From: Psychrosphaera ytuae
GTDB taxonomy: Bacteria; Pseudomonadota; Gammaproteobacteria; Enterobacterales; Alteromonadaceae
DNA length: 64,000 nucleotides
Direction: 5' to 3'
Assembly: GCF_017638545.1 (NCBI RefSeq)
Contig: NZ_CP072110.1
Coordinates: 744,001-808,000, forward strand
Below the pieces are notes generated by a model. The model had not been told where the DNA came from, searched no databases, and worked only from the letters and a program-made list of their open reading frames with translations. Positions 43,155-52,251 of the stretch are shown here, one piece after another. The stretch's first letter is position 1. Each line of letters opens with the position of its first letter. Made by a program: the position numbers and the translations under genes.

Positions 43155-44438
43155 TCACTCCTGACTTTTACAGCTTATATCTTTAGGAAAAACTAAGTCC
43201 GCCCAAACCAAACGGTGATCGGATGATGCCGACCTACCCTTGACCAATCTTGCTTGATCGCTGTTAGAACTTGGCCAATACACGCCACTGTTGGCAACGT
43301 CTAAATTGGCTGAAGGCAATACATAATCCGCTCTCATGCCCCAGCCGGCCGTATGTGTCGCCGCAAAGTCACTGTTGTTGCGAGTTTTAGGTTTGTTTTC
43401 TAATCCACCAACTGACAAAGGGGCCGGGTAATTGTTAATTTTTGGATGCGACAAAAGTTGCTCCATAGCACCTGGATAAGCGTCACCTTCTACTGCACTG
43501 GCGTTTAAATCACCGACGATGACAAACTTCGCATCAGCTGAGCTCATTCCCCCTTTTTTGCCTTTATCATCAAAATGATAGCTGTCAGGTTTGGCGTTTA
43601 TGTAATCTTTCCAAAATCGAAGCTCATCATGATTACGGCGACCATTGCGATCTTCTTTACCGTCAAACACTGGCGGTGTTGGATGGCTAGCTAATACATG
43701 CAACGTAGTATCACAAATTTTAACAGGTACATCCCAATGTGACTTTGACGAGAGTCTCATTATTTCAACTTCATTTGGGCGATACCAAGAAGTTCCATCT
43801 GTCTCAACGGGCATCAAGTTATTTGGCATGTCTTTCCACAAAAACGTCTGAAACGTACGCGTGTTTTCTGTATCAATTGGAAACTTTGACAACAGGACCA
43901 TGCCGTACTGGCCAGGGTATTTACCAAAACCATAATGGCTCAGACGTACCTTTTGACTCTGGTTTGGCTGCTCACCAAGCCCCGTTTTAACACCCGTATT
44001 GACGGGTGTTAAGTAAACATGAGGATATTGGATTGGCGTTTGGCCATTTTGCGATACACCTAAGTAATCCTTTTGAAACAAGTTAATGCCCAAATCAGGA
44101 TCGCTAATGTAATCAAATTCATTTAATAAAATGACATCGGGCTGCACACGCTGAATGATCTCGGCAATGTTTTTGATTTGAGGATGTTGCCCAGATTGTA
44201 AGGCTGCAACTAATGCAGCCGCAGGCTCCCTACTAGTCACTTTTTGATTATCACTCTTGTAATTATCTGCCTCCATACTGACATTAAAAGTCGCAACACG
44301 TACCTGGTTAGCTGCAGATTTTGGTGTAACGTCGGTCATTCTCGTCTGTTCCTCAGCACTTGCAACAGAACTGCCACCTAGCCCCAACAGCAGCCCAATT
44401 GTGATCATCTTTAGTCGTTTTGAATTTAATTGCATCAT
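43155..44438 (-). CDS. Exported endonuclease/exonuclease/phosphatase-family protein
   Basis: 427 residues with a Sec signal peptide (MITIGLLLGLGGSSVASA). The EEP fold is shown by RVATFNVSMEADN, ILLNEFDYISDPD (metal Glu), VIVGDLNASAVEGDAYPG (Asp/Asn) and SASSDHRLVWADL (C-terminal His). Related periplasmic proteins include extracellular DNases and phosphodiesterases. The substrate is unknown. It lies tail-to-tail with 6S RNA. The cysteine pair near the ends (CDTT and CKSQE) might form a disulfide. Confidence 0.85.
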   Translation of the reverse strand: MMQLNSKRLKMITIGLLLGLGGSSVASAEEQTRMTDVTPKSAANQVRVATFNVSMEADNYKSDNQKVTSREPAAALVAALQSGQHPQIKNIAEIIQRVQPDVILLNEFDYISDPDLGINLFQKDYLGVSQNGQTPIQYPHVYLTPVNTGVKTGLGEQPNQSQKVRLSHYGFGKYPGQYGMVLLSKFPIDTENTRTFQTFLWKDMPNNLMPVETDGTSWYRPNEVEIMRLSSKSHWDVPVKICDTTLHVLASHPTPPVFDGKEDRNGRRNHDELRFWKDYINAKPDSYHFDDKGKKGGMSSADAKFVIVGDLNASAVEGDAYPGAMEQLLSHPKINNYPAPLSVGGLENKPKTRNNSDFAATHTAGWGMRADYVLPSANLDVANSGVYWPSSNSDQARLVKGRSASSDHRLVWADLVFPKDISCKSQE

Positions 44439-44477
44439 TATTCGTTCCGTGACTGTATTTTGTCCTAAAAGTCTAAC

Positions 44478-45380
44478 TTAATTTTGTTGGGACAGTCTGT
44501 TTTTATTGTCTTTTTTGTTTACATTTTTATTTAGATTATTGTGGAGTATCTGACGGAACAGCTCGCCGTTAGAGACTCCTCCATAACAACTTGAAGGTTG
44601 CCAATACTGTGCACCTACCTTTTCGCCGGTCGAATGACTCGCCTCAAAAAAGTTGCTCTTCAGTAAAAAGCACTGGCCGTTTACGCTGACGATCTTTTCT
44701 TTGTGAAAAGGCGTCTCGAATTCTTCGATATTATCGAGCGCCGCGCTATCCGGGGTTGGCTTGTGTTGCAATTGTCGCTTTCTATTATTTGAGCGCTGAG
44801 ATGATGATGAAATAGGTGCAGGTGAGCCAAAACGATATTCTCGAGCGGCATCAGTGGCCATTTGTTCCAAGGCGTTGTTGTTGAGTTGCTGTAAATAGGC
44901 TTCGACAGGAGTTGTCTTAGTTTGACTCGAATGTTCTGTGAGTGAAGGCTCTGCGGGTAAAACTTCTGTCGGCTCAAGCTGCTGAAGTGATTGTTCTGAA
45001 GGTTGTGTAAGTGGCTTTTCTAATGACTTTTCTACGTCTGACGACGGTTTGGGCTCTGGTTTGGGCTCTGCTTTTAATTCTGGCTGTGTAGTTTGCCCTG
45101 ACGCTACAACCGGCATTATTTTTGGTTGTTCTGTTGTGACTTTTGGCAGCTCCTGAATCAAATAGCTTTGAATAATCGGTTTGCTATCACGTTTATTTTC
45201 AAAACTAGCCTGACTTGATGCCATGACATAGACAACAACAAGATGGATCACTAATGAAACCAGAACAAACGGAACATACCGCCATACACCTCTTTTATGC
45301 ACATTGGGCTTTACTGCCTCTGTGTCAGTGAGGTCAGTATTATTGATTTCCGTATCTGATAAAAAAGGCTCTATTTTCAT
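44478..45380 (-). CDS. Inner-membrane anchored proline-rich protein (TonB/TolA-like layout)
   Basis: 300 residues. A short cytoplasmic N-terminus is followed by one transmembrane helix (VPFVLVSLVIHLVVVYVMA at about 36-54) and a Pro/Glu/Lys-rich periplasmic stretch (ELKAEPKPEPKPSSDVEKS). A small C-terminal domain with two cysteines (GQCFLLKSNF and PSSCYGG) comes last. This layout resembles TonB or TolA, but there is no ExbB/ExbD or TonB C-terminal motif. It lies between the EEP gene and ppc. I do not recognise the family. Confidence 0.7.
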   Translation of the reverse strand: MKIEPFLSDTEINNTDLTDTEAVKPNVHKRGVWRYVPFVLVSLVIHLVVVYVMASSQASFENKRDSKPIIQSYLIQELPKVTTEQPKIMPVVASGQTTQPELKAEPKPEPKPSSDVEKSLEKPLTQPSEQSLQQLEPTEVLPAEPSLTEHSSQTKTTPVEAYLQQLNNNALEQMATDAAREYRFGSPAPISSSSQRSNNRKRQLQHKPTPDSAALDNIEEFETPFHKEKIVSVNGQCFLLKSNFFEASHSTGEKVGAQYWQPSSCYGGVSNGELFRQILHNNLNKNVNKKDNKNRLSQQN

Positions 45381-45428
45381 AGAGCCTTCTGACTGATGCT
45401 TAAAACAAAAGTTCCAAAAGCAAAGTGA

Positions 45429-48248
45429 TTAACCTGTATTTCGCATGCCTATTGCTATGCCACCAATGGTTACCATCATAGCCTGCTCAAGGTCAGAACT
45501 TATCGGTAATTCCTCATCATTCGCTCTAATTCGGCTTAATAACTCGATTTGCAAATAATGTAATGGTTCTAAATATGCGGACCTTATTTGCATCGACTCT
45601 TTACCCTTAGGATCGCTTTCCATAACCTCTTCTTGCTTCAATAAGGTTAACAACAAACTCATACTGTCCTTTAATTGAGCACGTAAAGTCTCACCAATTG
45701 GCAGTAGATCATCAGGAACCAAACGTTTATCAAATGCCGCGCTAATGTCACTGTTCGCTTTGCTAAATACCATGTCGAGCATTAACAATCGAGATTTAAA
45801 GAACGGCCACTCATCAAGCATTTCGTTAATGGTATCGAGTCCTAGTGATTGGCCTTCTGGGTTTTTCGTTTCGTCGATATAGTCTTGTACTGCTGGCATA
45901 ACACCTAACCAGGATGGCAATACCAATCGGGTTTGTGCCCATGCAAAAATCCAAGGTATAGCACGTAAACTCTCAACCCCGCCCTGTGGTTTGCGCTTAG
46001 CCGGTCGACTACCTAGCGGTAATTTACCAAGCTCTTGTTCTGGCGTAGCGGTTCGGAAGTAAGGCACAAAATTAGGATCGTGACGGACAAACCCTCGATA
46101 ATTGTCTCTGGCCTTTGCTGCCATAGCAGTCATTGCATCACGCCAGCTTTGTTTTGGTTTAGGTGACGGCAGCAACATCGATTCTAAAATAGCACTAGCG
46201 TATAAAGTCAGACTTTGATTAGCTAAATGAGAATTACCAAATTTGTAGCGAATGGTTTCACCTTGCTCTGTGATCCTAAAACCACCGGTCAACGAACCCG
46301 GAGGTTGTGAGCGAATAGCTTCATACGCCGGTAAACCACCGCGGCCAATCGTACCGCCTCGGCCGTGGAACAGGGTCAGACCAATATTGTTGCGTTCGCT
46401 AAGGGCAATCAGCTTTTCTTGCGCTTCGTATTGAGCCCAACCAGCCGCTAATGCACCTGCATCTTTTGCTGAGTCTGAATAACCAATCATGACATACTGC
46501 TTGGCTTTGTTGTTAGCATTCGCGTCGAGCTCGGTGTTGGCAAAGCTGGTTTCAGCAGATAACTGCTGTTTGTACCAATCAATATCAAATAAAGCGGCCA
46601 TAGTAGCTTCGGCACCATTTAAGTCATCGAGCGTCTCAAACAGCGGTGCTACCGGCATTGGCCAATCAACACCTGCTTCACTTAACAGTAACTTCACTGC
46701 TAACACATCAGATGGATAAGTCGCCATAGAAATAATATAAATACCAAACGCATGCGCTTCGTTTTGTGCGATTGTTTTACAGGTATCTAGTACTTCCTGT
46801 ACCTCTTCAGAGCATGGCCATTTGCTTGGAAATAAAGGACGCTTTGATTGTAACTCCTTGACCAAAAACGCTTGTTTTTCTTGTTCAGACCAAGCGTTGT
46901 AATCACCAATATCAAGATACTTAGTCACTTCTGCAATCGCATCTGCATGACGTTCAGAATCCTGACGTATATCTAGCTTTAATAAGTGAACACCAAAACA
47001 ATAGGCTCGACGAATGGTATCGAGCAATCGATCATTGGCAATCGACGCCATGCCTGACGCAACTAAACTTCGGTAACAAACTAACAGTGGCTCGAGTAAC
47101 TTTTCTTGACTGATCAAGATAGGTTGACGCTCTGGTGATACACCATCTTCTAGGTTTGTCGATGAAAGGTGCGTGTTTTCTTCGTTTAATTCAGCTAAGC
47201 ACTCAGCCAAACTTGCTTGGCTTTCTAGTAGAGACTTGCGCAAAGGATTAAGCAATGCCCGGTAGGGTTCTTTTAAACCGCGCTCTTTTAAGTCGTATTC
47301 TTTGCTTGCATTACCTTTGTTGTCTTTGTTGTTTTGCTTGAGTTGTTGTTTTACAACTAATTCCTTCAACTCATCGGTACAGGCCGACATAGATAATTCG
47401 GCACAAAGTGTTTCTAAATCTTGAGCGAATAACTCTGCCGCTCTGTGCCTTGCGTACCAGAGAACTTCTTGAGTGACTTTTGCCGTCACAAAAGGATTAC
47501 CGTCTCGGTCACCGCCCATCCAAGAATTAATTTGCACAGGCACTGAGTCAATCGGTAAACAAACATTAAAGTTTTTGTCTAGCTGGCGGTCCAGCTCTCG
47601 CATAAATTTAGGGACTGCGTGCCACAGGCTTTTTTCGATTACCGCTAAGCCCCACTTGGCCTCATCAACAGGAGTTGGACGGGCAGCTCGGATTTCATCC
47701 GTATGCCAAGCTTGTGCTATCAATACCGCAATGCGTTGACTAACTTGCTCGCGCTCAAATTCAGACAACTGACCGTGGTCAAGTTTTGCCAAACAAGCCG
47801 TTAGTTCACTGTATTTGTGAATAAAGGTTCGACGGATAACTTCCGTTGGGTGGGCGGTAAGTACTAAGTCAATATTGAGTTTATCAACCGCCTTTTTAAC
47901 TTGTTCTGGAGCGATATTTTCGCCATTTAACTTAGTCGATAGCTCAGTTAGCACGTCTGTCATTACATGCGAACTATTAAATTCTTGTTCTGCAATGTTC
48001 GCTAAGTTTAAAAATTGACTAAAGGCTCGAGCGACAATCAACAAGCTGGACTCGTCGAGACTCGCTAATTTGTCCTGGAGTGCTTGAGTCGCCTTCGACT
48101 CTCCTTCTGCCGAGCTGCGTCCCGCTAGGCGAATTTCTTCAATTTGGGATAACCAGTCCTCACCGAGTTCGTTTGCGATGGTCTCACCTAAGGTGTTACC
48201 TAAATCACGAATTCGTTGTTGTAACGCTGGATCAGAAAACGTAGCCAT
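45429..48248 (-). CDS. ppc: Phosphoenolpyruvate carboxylase
   Basis: 939 residues. It carboxylates PEP with bicarbonate to oxaloacetate, replenishing the TCA cycle. Visible are LTAHPTEVIRRTFIHK (catalytic His near 138), SWMGGDRDGNPFVT, the signature FHGRGGTIGRGGLPAYEAI near 605, the allosteric/active Arg region SRPAKRKPQGG, and the invariant C-terminal NTG (MRNTG). Length is slightly above the E. coli 883, with an insertion around 320-350. It is transcribed on its own promoter. Confidence 0.98.
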   Translation of the reverse strand: MATFSDPALQQRIRDLGNTLGETIANELGEDWLSQIEEIRLAGRSSAEGESKATQALQDKLASLDESSLLIVARAFSQFLNLANIAEQEFNSSHVMTDVLTELSTKLNGENIAPEQVKKAVDKLNIDLVLTAHPTEVIRRTFIHKYSELTACLAKLDHGQLSEFEREQVSQRIAVLIAQAWHTDEIRAARPTPVDEAKWGLAVIEKSLWHAVPKFMRELDRQLDKNFNVCLPIDSVPVQINSWMGGDRDGNPFVTAKVTQEVLWYARHRAAELFAQDLETLCAELSMSACTDELKELVVKQQLKQNNKDNKGNASKEYDLKERGLKEPYRALLNPLRKSLLESQASLAECLAELNEENTHLSSTNLEDGVSPERQPILISQEKLLEPLLVCYRSLVASGMASIANDRLLDTIRRAYCFGVHLLKLDIRQDSERHADAIAEVTKYLDIGDYNAWSEQEKQAFLVKELQSKRPLFPSKWPCSEEVQEVLDTCKTIAQNEAHAFGIYIISMATYPSDVLAVKLLLSEAGVDWPMPVAPLFETLDDLNGAEATMAALFDIDWYKQQLSAETSFANTELDANANNKAKQYVMIGYSDSAKDAGALAAGWAQYEAQEKLIALSERNNIGLTLFHGRGGTIGRGGLPAYEAIRSQPPGSLTGGFRITEQGETIRYKFGNSHLANQSLTLYASAILESMLLPSPKPKQSWRDAMTAMAAKARDNYRGFVRHDPNFVPYFRTATPEQELGKLPLGSRPAKRKPQGGVESLRAIPWIFAWAQTRLVLPSWLGVMPAVQDYIDETKNPEGQSLGLDTINEMLDEWPFFKSRLLMLDMVFSKANSDISAAFDKRLVPDDLLPIGETLRAQLKDSMSLLLTLLKQEEVMESDPKGKESMQIRSAYLEPLHYLQIELLSRIRANDEELPISSDLEQAMMVTIGGIAIGMRNTG

Positions 48249-48774
48249 TTTTGCTCCCTTTTATTGTTTTTTAAATCGTCTCGACTTGATTTGTTGCGAC
48301 ACGTTTGTGTGCATTATTCTTTATAGTTCAATTTGTTGTACGTTGCTTGTCATCAATAACAAAACATCGCATTGAACCAACCCAAACGTGAAATAAAATT
48401 ACAAAACAAGGTAGAGTTATTAATCTAACCTATCAAGAAAAACCAACAATTTCGAGTTTTCGCCCAGACTTCGATGAATTAATAAACAAAAAATCATCAT
48501 GAACTAGAACCTATGTAAGTAAATTACAGCAAACAACTCTCCTAGAGCGTACATATGACAGCGGGTTCAAGCTATCAACCTTGTTATTGCTCAATTAATG
48601 TAAGTGCGAATAACCAGACAATTCATTTGATTCGTCGATTTTTGTGCTGGACAGGTTCCAGTACCAATCTGAATTTGCTAGGTTATCGTAACCCAAATGG
48701 ACGTGTTGTCTTTATCGAGGACGAACGCTTCCGTATTCCAACAATTAATAACAATAAACTAAATTAGGGAATGT
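48249..48774. other. Divergent promoter region between ppc and pepO
   Basis: 526 bases with no convincing gene. A 70-codon plus-strand frame (48555-48767) ends 8 bases before the M13 peptidase ATG, but has no family features or ribosome site and is probably chance. The region must carry both promoters. Confidence 0.5.
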
Positions 48775-50853
48775 ATGAAAAAGTCACTATTAGCGGTCTC
48801 AGTACTAAGTGCGCTTGTCACACTTACAGGCTGTGAAAAATCGACCACTGCCCAAAACGCAGAACCAGTTGCTCAACAAGCTGAAGTTAAGGGTCAAGCT
48901 GAGCTTGGTAGCTTTGGTGTTGATTTATCTGCGCGTAACGAACAAGTAAAACCAGGCGACGACTTCTTTATGTATGCGTCAGGTACTTGGTACGACAATT
49001 TTGAAATGCCAGCAGACAAAACGCGCTACGGTGCTTTTGATAGTCTTCGCGAGCGCTCTGAAAAACAAGTTAAAGAAATCATTGATAGCTTAGCGACGGC
49101 CAAAGAACTTAACGCTGAAGAGCAAATGGTCGCTGACTTTTATGCGTCATACATGGACACAGAAACTCTAAACGCAAAAGGCATCAAGCCTATTCAACCA
49201 ATTTTGGATAAAATTGCTGCGGTTGATTCAGTTACTTCACTAACAAAAGTATTTGGTAGCGCTTGGTTAGACAGCACAACAGCACCGATTTATGGCTATA
49301 TGGGTTCTAACCGTGTAAACCCTGACGAATACCAAATGACTGTAGGCGTGGGTGGTTTAGGCTTACCTGACCGTTCTTACTACTTGGAAGAAAGCGATCG
49401 TTTTAAAGATATTCGTGACGCATACGTGAAGCACATCGCGCAAATGTTGTCTTTTGCCAATGTTGAAAATGCCGATCAAAAAGCACAAGCCATTCTTGAG
49501 TTAGAAACCAAGATTGCAGAAATTCAATGGCCTCGTGAAAAGCGCCGCAACCGTGATCTTACCCTTAACCAATTAGAGCGCGAAGACTTAAATAAAGAAT
49601 ACCCTGGCTTTGATTGGGACGTATTCATTGCTGAGTCAGGTTACAAAGTTCCACACTTGAACGTGTCACAACCTCAGCCAGTTAAAGATGCAATCGAAAT
49701 CATCAACAACGAGCCGCTGAACGTTTGGAAAGACTATTTAACTTACCACGCAATTTCGAATAACTCAGGTGCCCTTTCTGAAGAGATTTATGCAGCTAAC
49801 TTTGAGTTCTTTGGTAAAAAACTAAGCGGTCAGCAAGAACCTCGTCCACGCTGGAAGCGTGCAGTATCGGCTATGTCAGGTACTCAGTCTCTTGGTTTTG
49901 CCATTGGTAAAATCTACGTTGACCGTTACTTCCCTGAAAGCTCTAAAACTCAAATGGCAGAGCTTGTTGAAAACCTTCGTAAAGCATTGAGCGAACGCGT
50001 TGACAACCTTGACTGGATGGGCGAAGCGACCAAACAAGAAGCGCAAGCAAAACTTAAAGCGTTTAAGCCAAAGATCGGTTACCCAGATGTCTGGATCACA
50101 TTTGACGGCCTTGAAATCGCCGAAAACGACCTAGTCGGTAACTTGCGCAATATTCGTCAGTTCTTCCGCGAAGACAGCATCGCTAACGAAATGAAGAAAA
50201 CGGACCGCAACCGTTGGGGCATGACGCCACAAACGGTTAACGCTTACTACAACCCATCGTTTAACGAAATCGCCTTCCCTGCTGCGATTTTACAACCACC
50301 ATTCTTCGATCCAAACGCAGATGCAGCGGTTAACTATGGTGCTATCGGTGCGGTTATCGGTCACGAAATGGGCCACGGCTTTGATGACCAAGGTTCTAAA
50401 TCAGATGCAGAAGGTGTTCAGCGCAACTGGTGGACAGACCAAGACCGTGCAGCATTTGAAGCGAAAGCAGACATGCTTGCAGATCAATACAGCCAATACG
50501 AGCCACTACCGGGTAACTTTGTTAACGGTCGTAACAGCTTAGGTGAAAACATTGGTGACGTAGGTGGTCTAGCAATGGCTTACCACGCATACAAGCTAAG
50601 CCTAAACGGTAAAGAAGCACCAGTAATCGACGGTGTAACTGGCGATCAACGCTTCTTCCTAGCTTGGGCACAAGTATGGCGTGAAAAACGTACCGAACAA
50701 AGCATGCTTCAGCAGTTACGTGCCGGTACTCACGCACCAGGTCAGTTCCGTGCCCTTGCGCCGCGTAACCACGATGCTTGGTACAAAGCGTTTGATGTTA
50801 AACCAGGTGACGCATTGTACTTACCACCAGAACAACGCGTTCGAATTTGGTAA
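48775..50853 (+). CDS. pepO: M13-family metallopeptidase (neprilysin/PepO), lipoprotein
   Basis: 692 residues. The signal peptide ends in a lipobox, LVTLTGCEKS, so the protein is likely lipid-anchored in the periplasm or outer membrane. The zinc motif is VIGHEMGHGFDDQGSK (HExxH near 530), with the third ligand in ENIGDVGGLAMAYHAY and the substrate-binding NAYYNPSFNEIAFPA. The C-terminus has the conserved APRNHDAWYKAFDV and PPEQRVRIW. It degrades oligopeptides. Ribosome site AGGGA lies 4 bases upstream. It is monocistronic, ending at a shared terminator. Confidence 0.95.
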   Translation: MKKSLLAVSVLSALVTLTGCEKSTTAQNAEPVAQQAEVKGQAELGSFGVDLSARNEQVKPGDDFFMYASGTWYDNFEMPADKTRYGAFDSLRERSEKQVKEIIDSLATAKELNAEEQMVADFYASYMDTETLNAKGIKPIQPILDKIAAVDSVTSLTKVFGSAWLDSTTAPIYGYMGSNRVNPDEYQMTVGVGGLGLPDRSYYLEESDRFKDIRDAYVKHIAQMLSFANVENADQKAQAILELETKIAEIQWPREKRRNRDLTLNQLEREDLNKEYPGFDWDVFIAESGYKVPHLNVSQPQPVKDAIEIINNEPLNVWKDYLTYHAISNNSGALSEEIYAANFEFFGKKLSGQQEPRPRWKRAVSAMSGTQSLGFAIGKIYVDRYFPESSKTQMAELVENLRKALSERVDNLDWMGEATKQEAQAKLKAFKPKIGYPDVWITFDGLEIAENDLVGNLRNIRQFFREDSIANEMKKTDRNRWGMTPQTVNAYYNPSFNEIAFPAAILQPPFFDPNADAAVNYGAIGAVIGHEMGHGFDDQGSKSDAEGVQRNWWTDQDRAAFEAKADMLADQYSQYEPLPGNFVNGRNSLGENIGDVGGLAMAYHAYKLSLNGKEAPVIDGVTGDQRFFLAWAQVWREKRTEQSMLQQLRAGTHAPGQFRALAPRNHDAWYKAFDVKPGDALYLPPEQRVRIW

Positions 50854-50884
50854 TACGCTCTTAATTACATTTGTTAAGAACAAC

Positions 50885-50920
50885 AAAAAAGGTCAGTTTT
50901 TAAAACTGACCTTTTTCTTT
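50885..50920. terminator. Bidirectional terminator between pepO and the oxidoreductase
   Basis: AAAAAAGGTCAGTTTTT-AAAACTGACCTTTTT is a perfect stem with A and T runs on both sides, so it can end both convergent transcripts. Confidence 0.9.
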
Positions 50921-50964
50921 TTTACTGAGTTATTAACTAAGTTAGTTAAAATTAGTAACGATGA

Positions 50965-51963
50965 TTACAGTTTAACCATCAACTTCCCTTTATTTTCTCC
51001 AGTAAAAAACATATTCAAACCTTCGACTGCCGAATCCAAACCATCTAGGACATGTGCGCGGTGTTTGATTTTACCCGACATAACATATGGCGTAAGAAGC
51101 TGGAGTAATTCAGGGATCTCACCAAAGTGGTCTGGCATGGTAAAACCTTCAATGCGAAGACGCTTTTTGATCACGTTTAACCAACTTGGGCCCGGCGCTG
51201 GCTCTGCTTTTGAATAATCAGCGATTAAACCACAGACAACGATGCGACCATGGGCATTCATTCTGCTAAAAATGTGATGCTGAATAGGACCACCTGTATT
51301 TTCAAAATAAACATCAATACCATCTGGTGCCAGTTCGTCCAGTTTGGCCTCTAAGGCGTCCGTTTTGTAATTTATCGCCGCATCAAATCCCAGCTCATTG
51401 ACTATCCAATCTGCTTTTTCATCGGAGCCGACAACACCAATGACGCGCAGGCCTTCTGCTTTGGCTAGTTGACCCACAATTGAGCCCACTGAGCCCGCAC
51501 CACCAGTCACTATTAGTGTTTCACCTGACTTTGGCTGACCTACTTTTAACAAGCCCTGTGTTGCAGTCAGCCCAGGTAATGCAAATACCGACAATACTTG
51601 CTCATCGCTAACTGGCGCTTCGATTTTGTTTAAGCCTTGGCCATTGCTGATAGCATATTGTTGCCAACCCATCATCCCCATTACACGGTCGCCAACTTTA
51701 AAGTTTGGGTTGTTGCTCTCGACTACTTCGCCAACACCAGAGCTACGCATAACGTCACCAAGCTCGACAGGAGGAATATAACTTTCGCGATCATCCGTCA
51801 TCCAGCCAAACATTGCAGGGTCTAATGACATATGAGTTTGTTTGACTAAAAATTCATTGTCCTTCAACGCCGGAGTTTCGCTTTCTTTGCGTTCGAACAT
51901 GTCGTGATTGATGGGACCACCCGATGGGCGTTTGATTAGATGAAGCGCAACATTTTTAGCCAT
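50965..51963 (-). CDS. NADP-dependent zinc-independent oxidoreductase (MDR/CurA-like)
   Basis: 332 residues of the leukotriene B4 dehydrogenase / CurA branch of medium-chain reductases. N-terminus LHLIKRPSGGPINHDMFERK, Rossmann motif VTGGAGSVGSIVGQLAKAEG near 153, and FENTGGPIQHHIF are typical. It has no zinc ligands, as expected. The family reduces alpha,beta-unsaturated carbonyls; the exact substrate is unknown. It is a single gene, convergent with pepO. Confidence 0.92.
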   Translation of the reverse strand: MAKNVALHLIKRPSGGPINHDMFERKESETPALKDNEFLVKQTHMSLDPAMFGWMTDDRESYIPPVELGDVMRSSGVGEVVESNNPNFKVGDRVMGMMGWQQYAISNGQGLNKIEAPVSDEQVLSVFALPGLTATQGLLKVGQPKSGETLIVTGGAGSVGSIVGQLAKAEGLRVIGVVGSDEKADWIVNELGFDAAINYKTDALEAKLDELAPDGIDVYFENTGGPIQHHIFSRMNAHGRIVVCGLIADYSKAEPAPGPSWLNVIKKRLRIEGFTMPDHFGEIPELLQLLTPYVMSGKIKHRAHVLDGLDSAVEGLNMFFTGENKGKLMVKL

Positions 51964-52251
51964 AACCTTTCCTTTAATTGTTAATAAAACTAATTCAACC
52001 GATAAAAAAAATTAGCCTGTATACAACCGCCTTTTACTTGACGAAGAACCAACAAAACAATATAAATATGCAAAATTTATAAATACTTATTCACCCAGTC
52101 ATTTTGAACAAATAAGCGCCATTCAACGGTTGTTTTTAATATAGCTTAGGCTGTTAGATATATTGGGCATTTATGAATATTCAACCTATTTTAATAATTT
52201 AATTAACAATTTCGTCGATTTACACGTTTTTAATACCGAGGAGCCACCTTC

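Noticed and set aside
48555..48767. 70-codon ORF just before the M13 peptidase
   Set aside because: No family features and no ribosome site; the gap is better explained as a promoter region.
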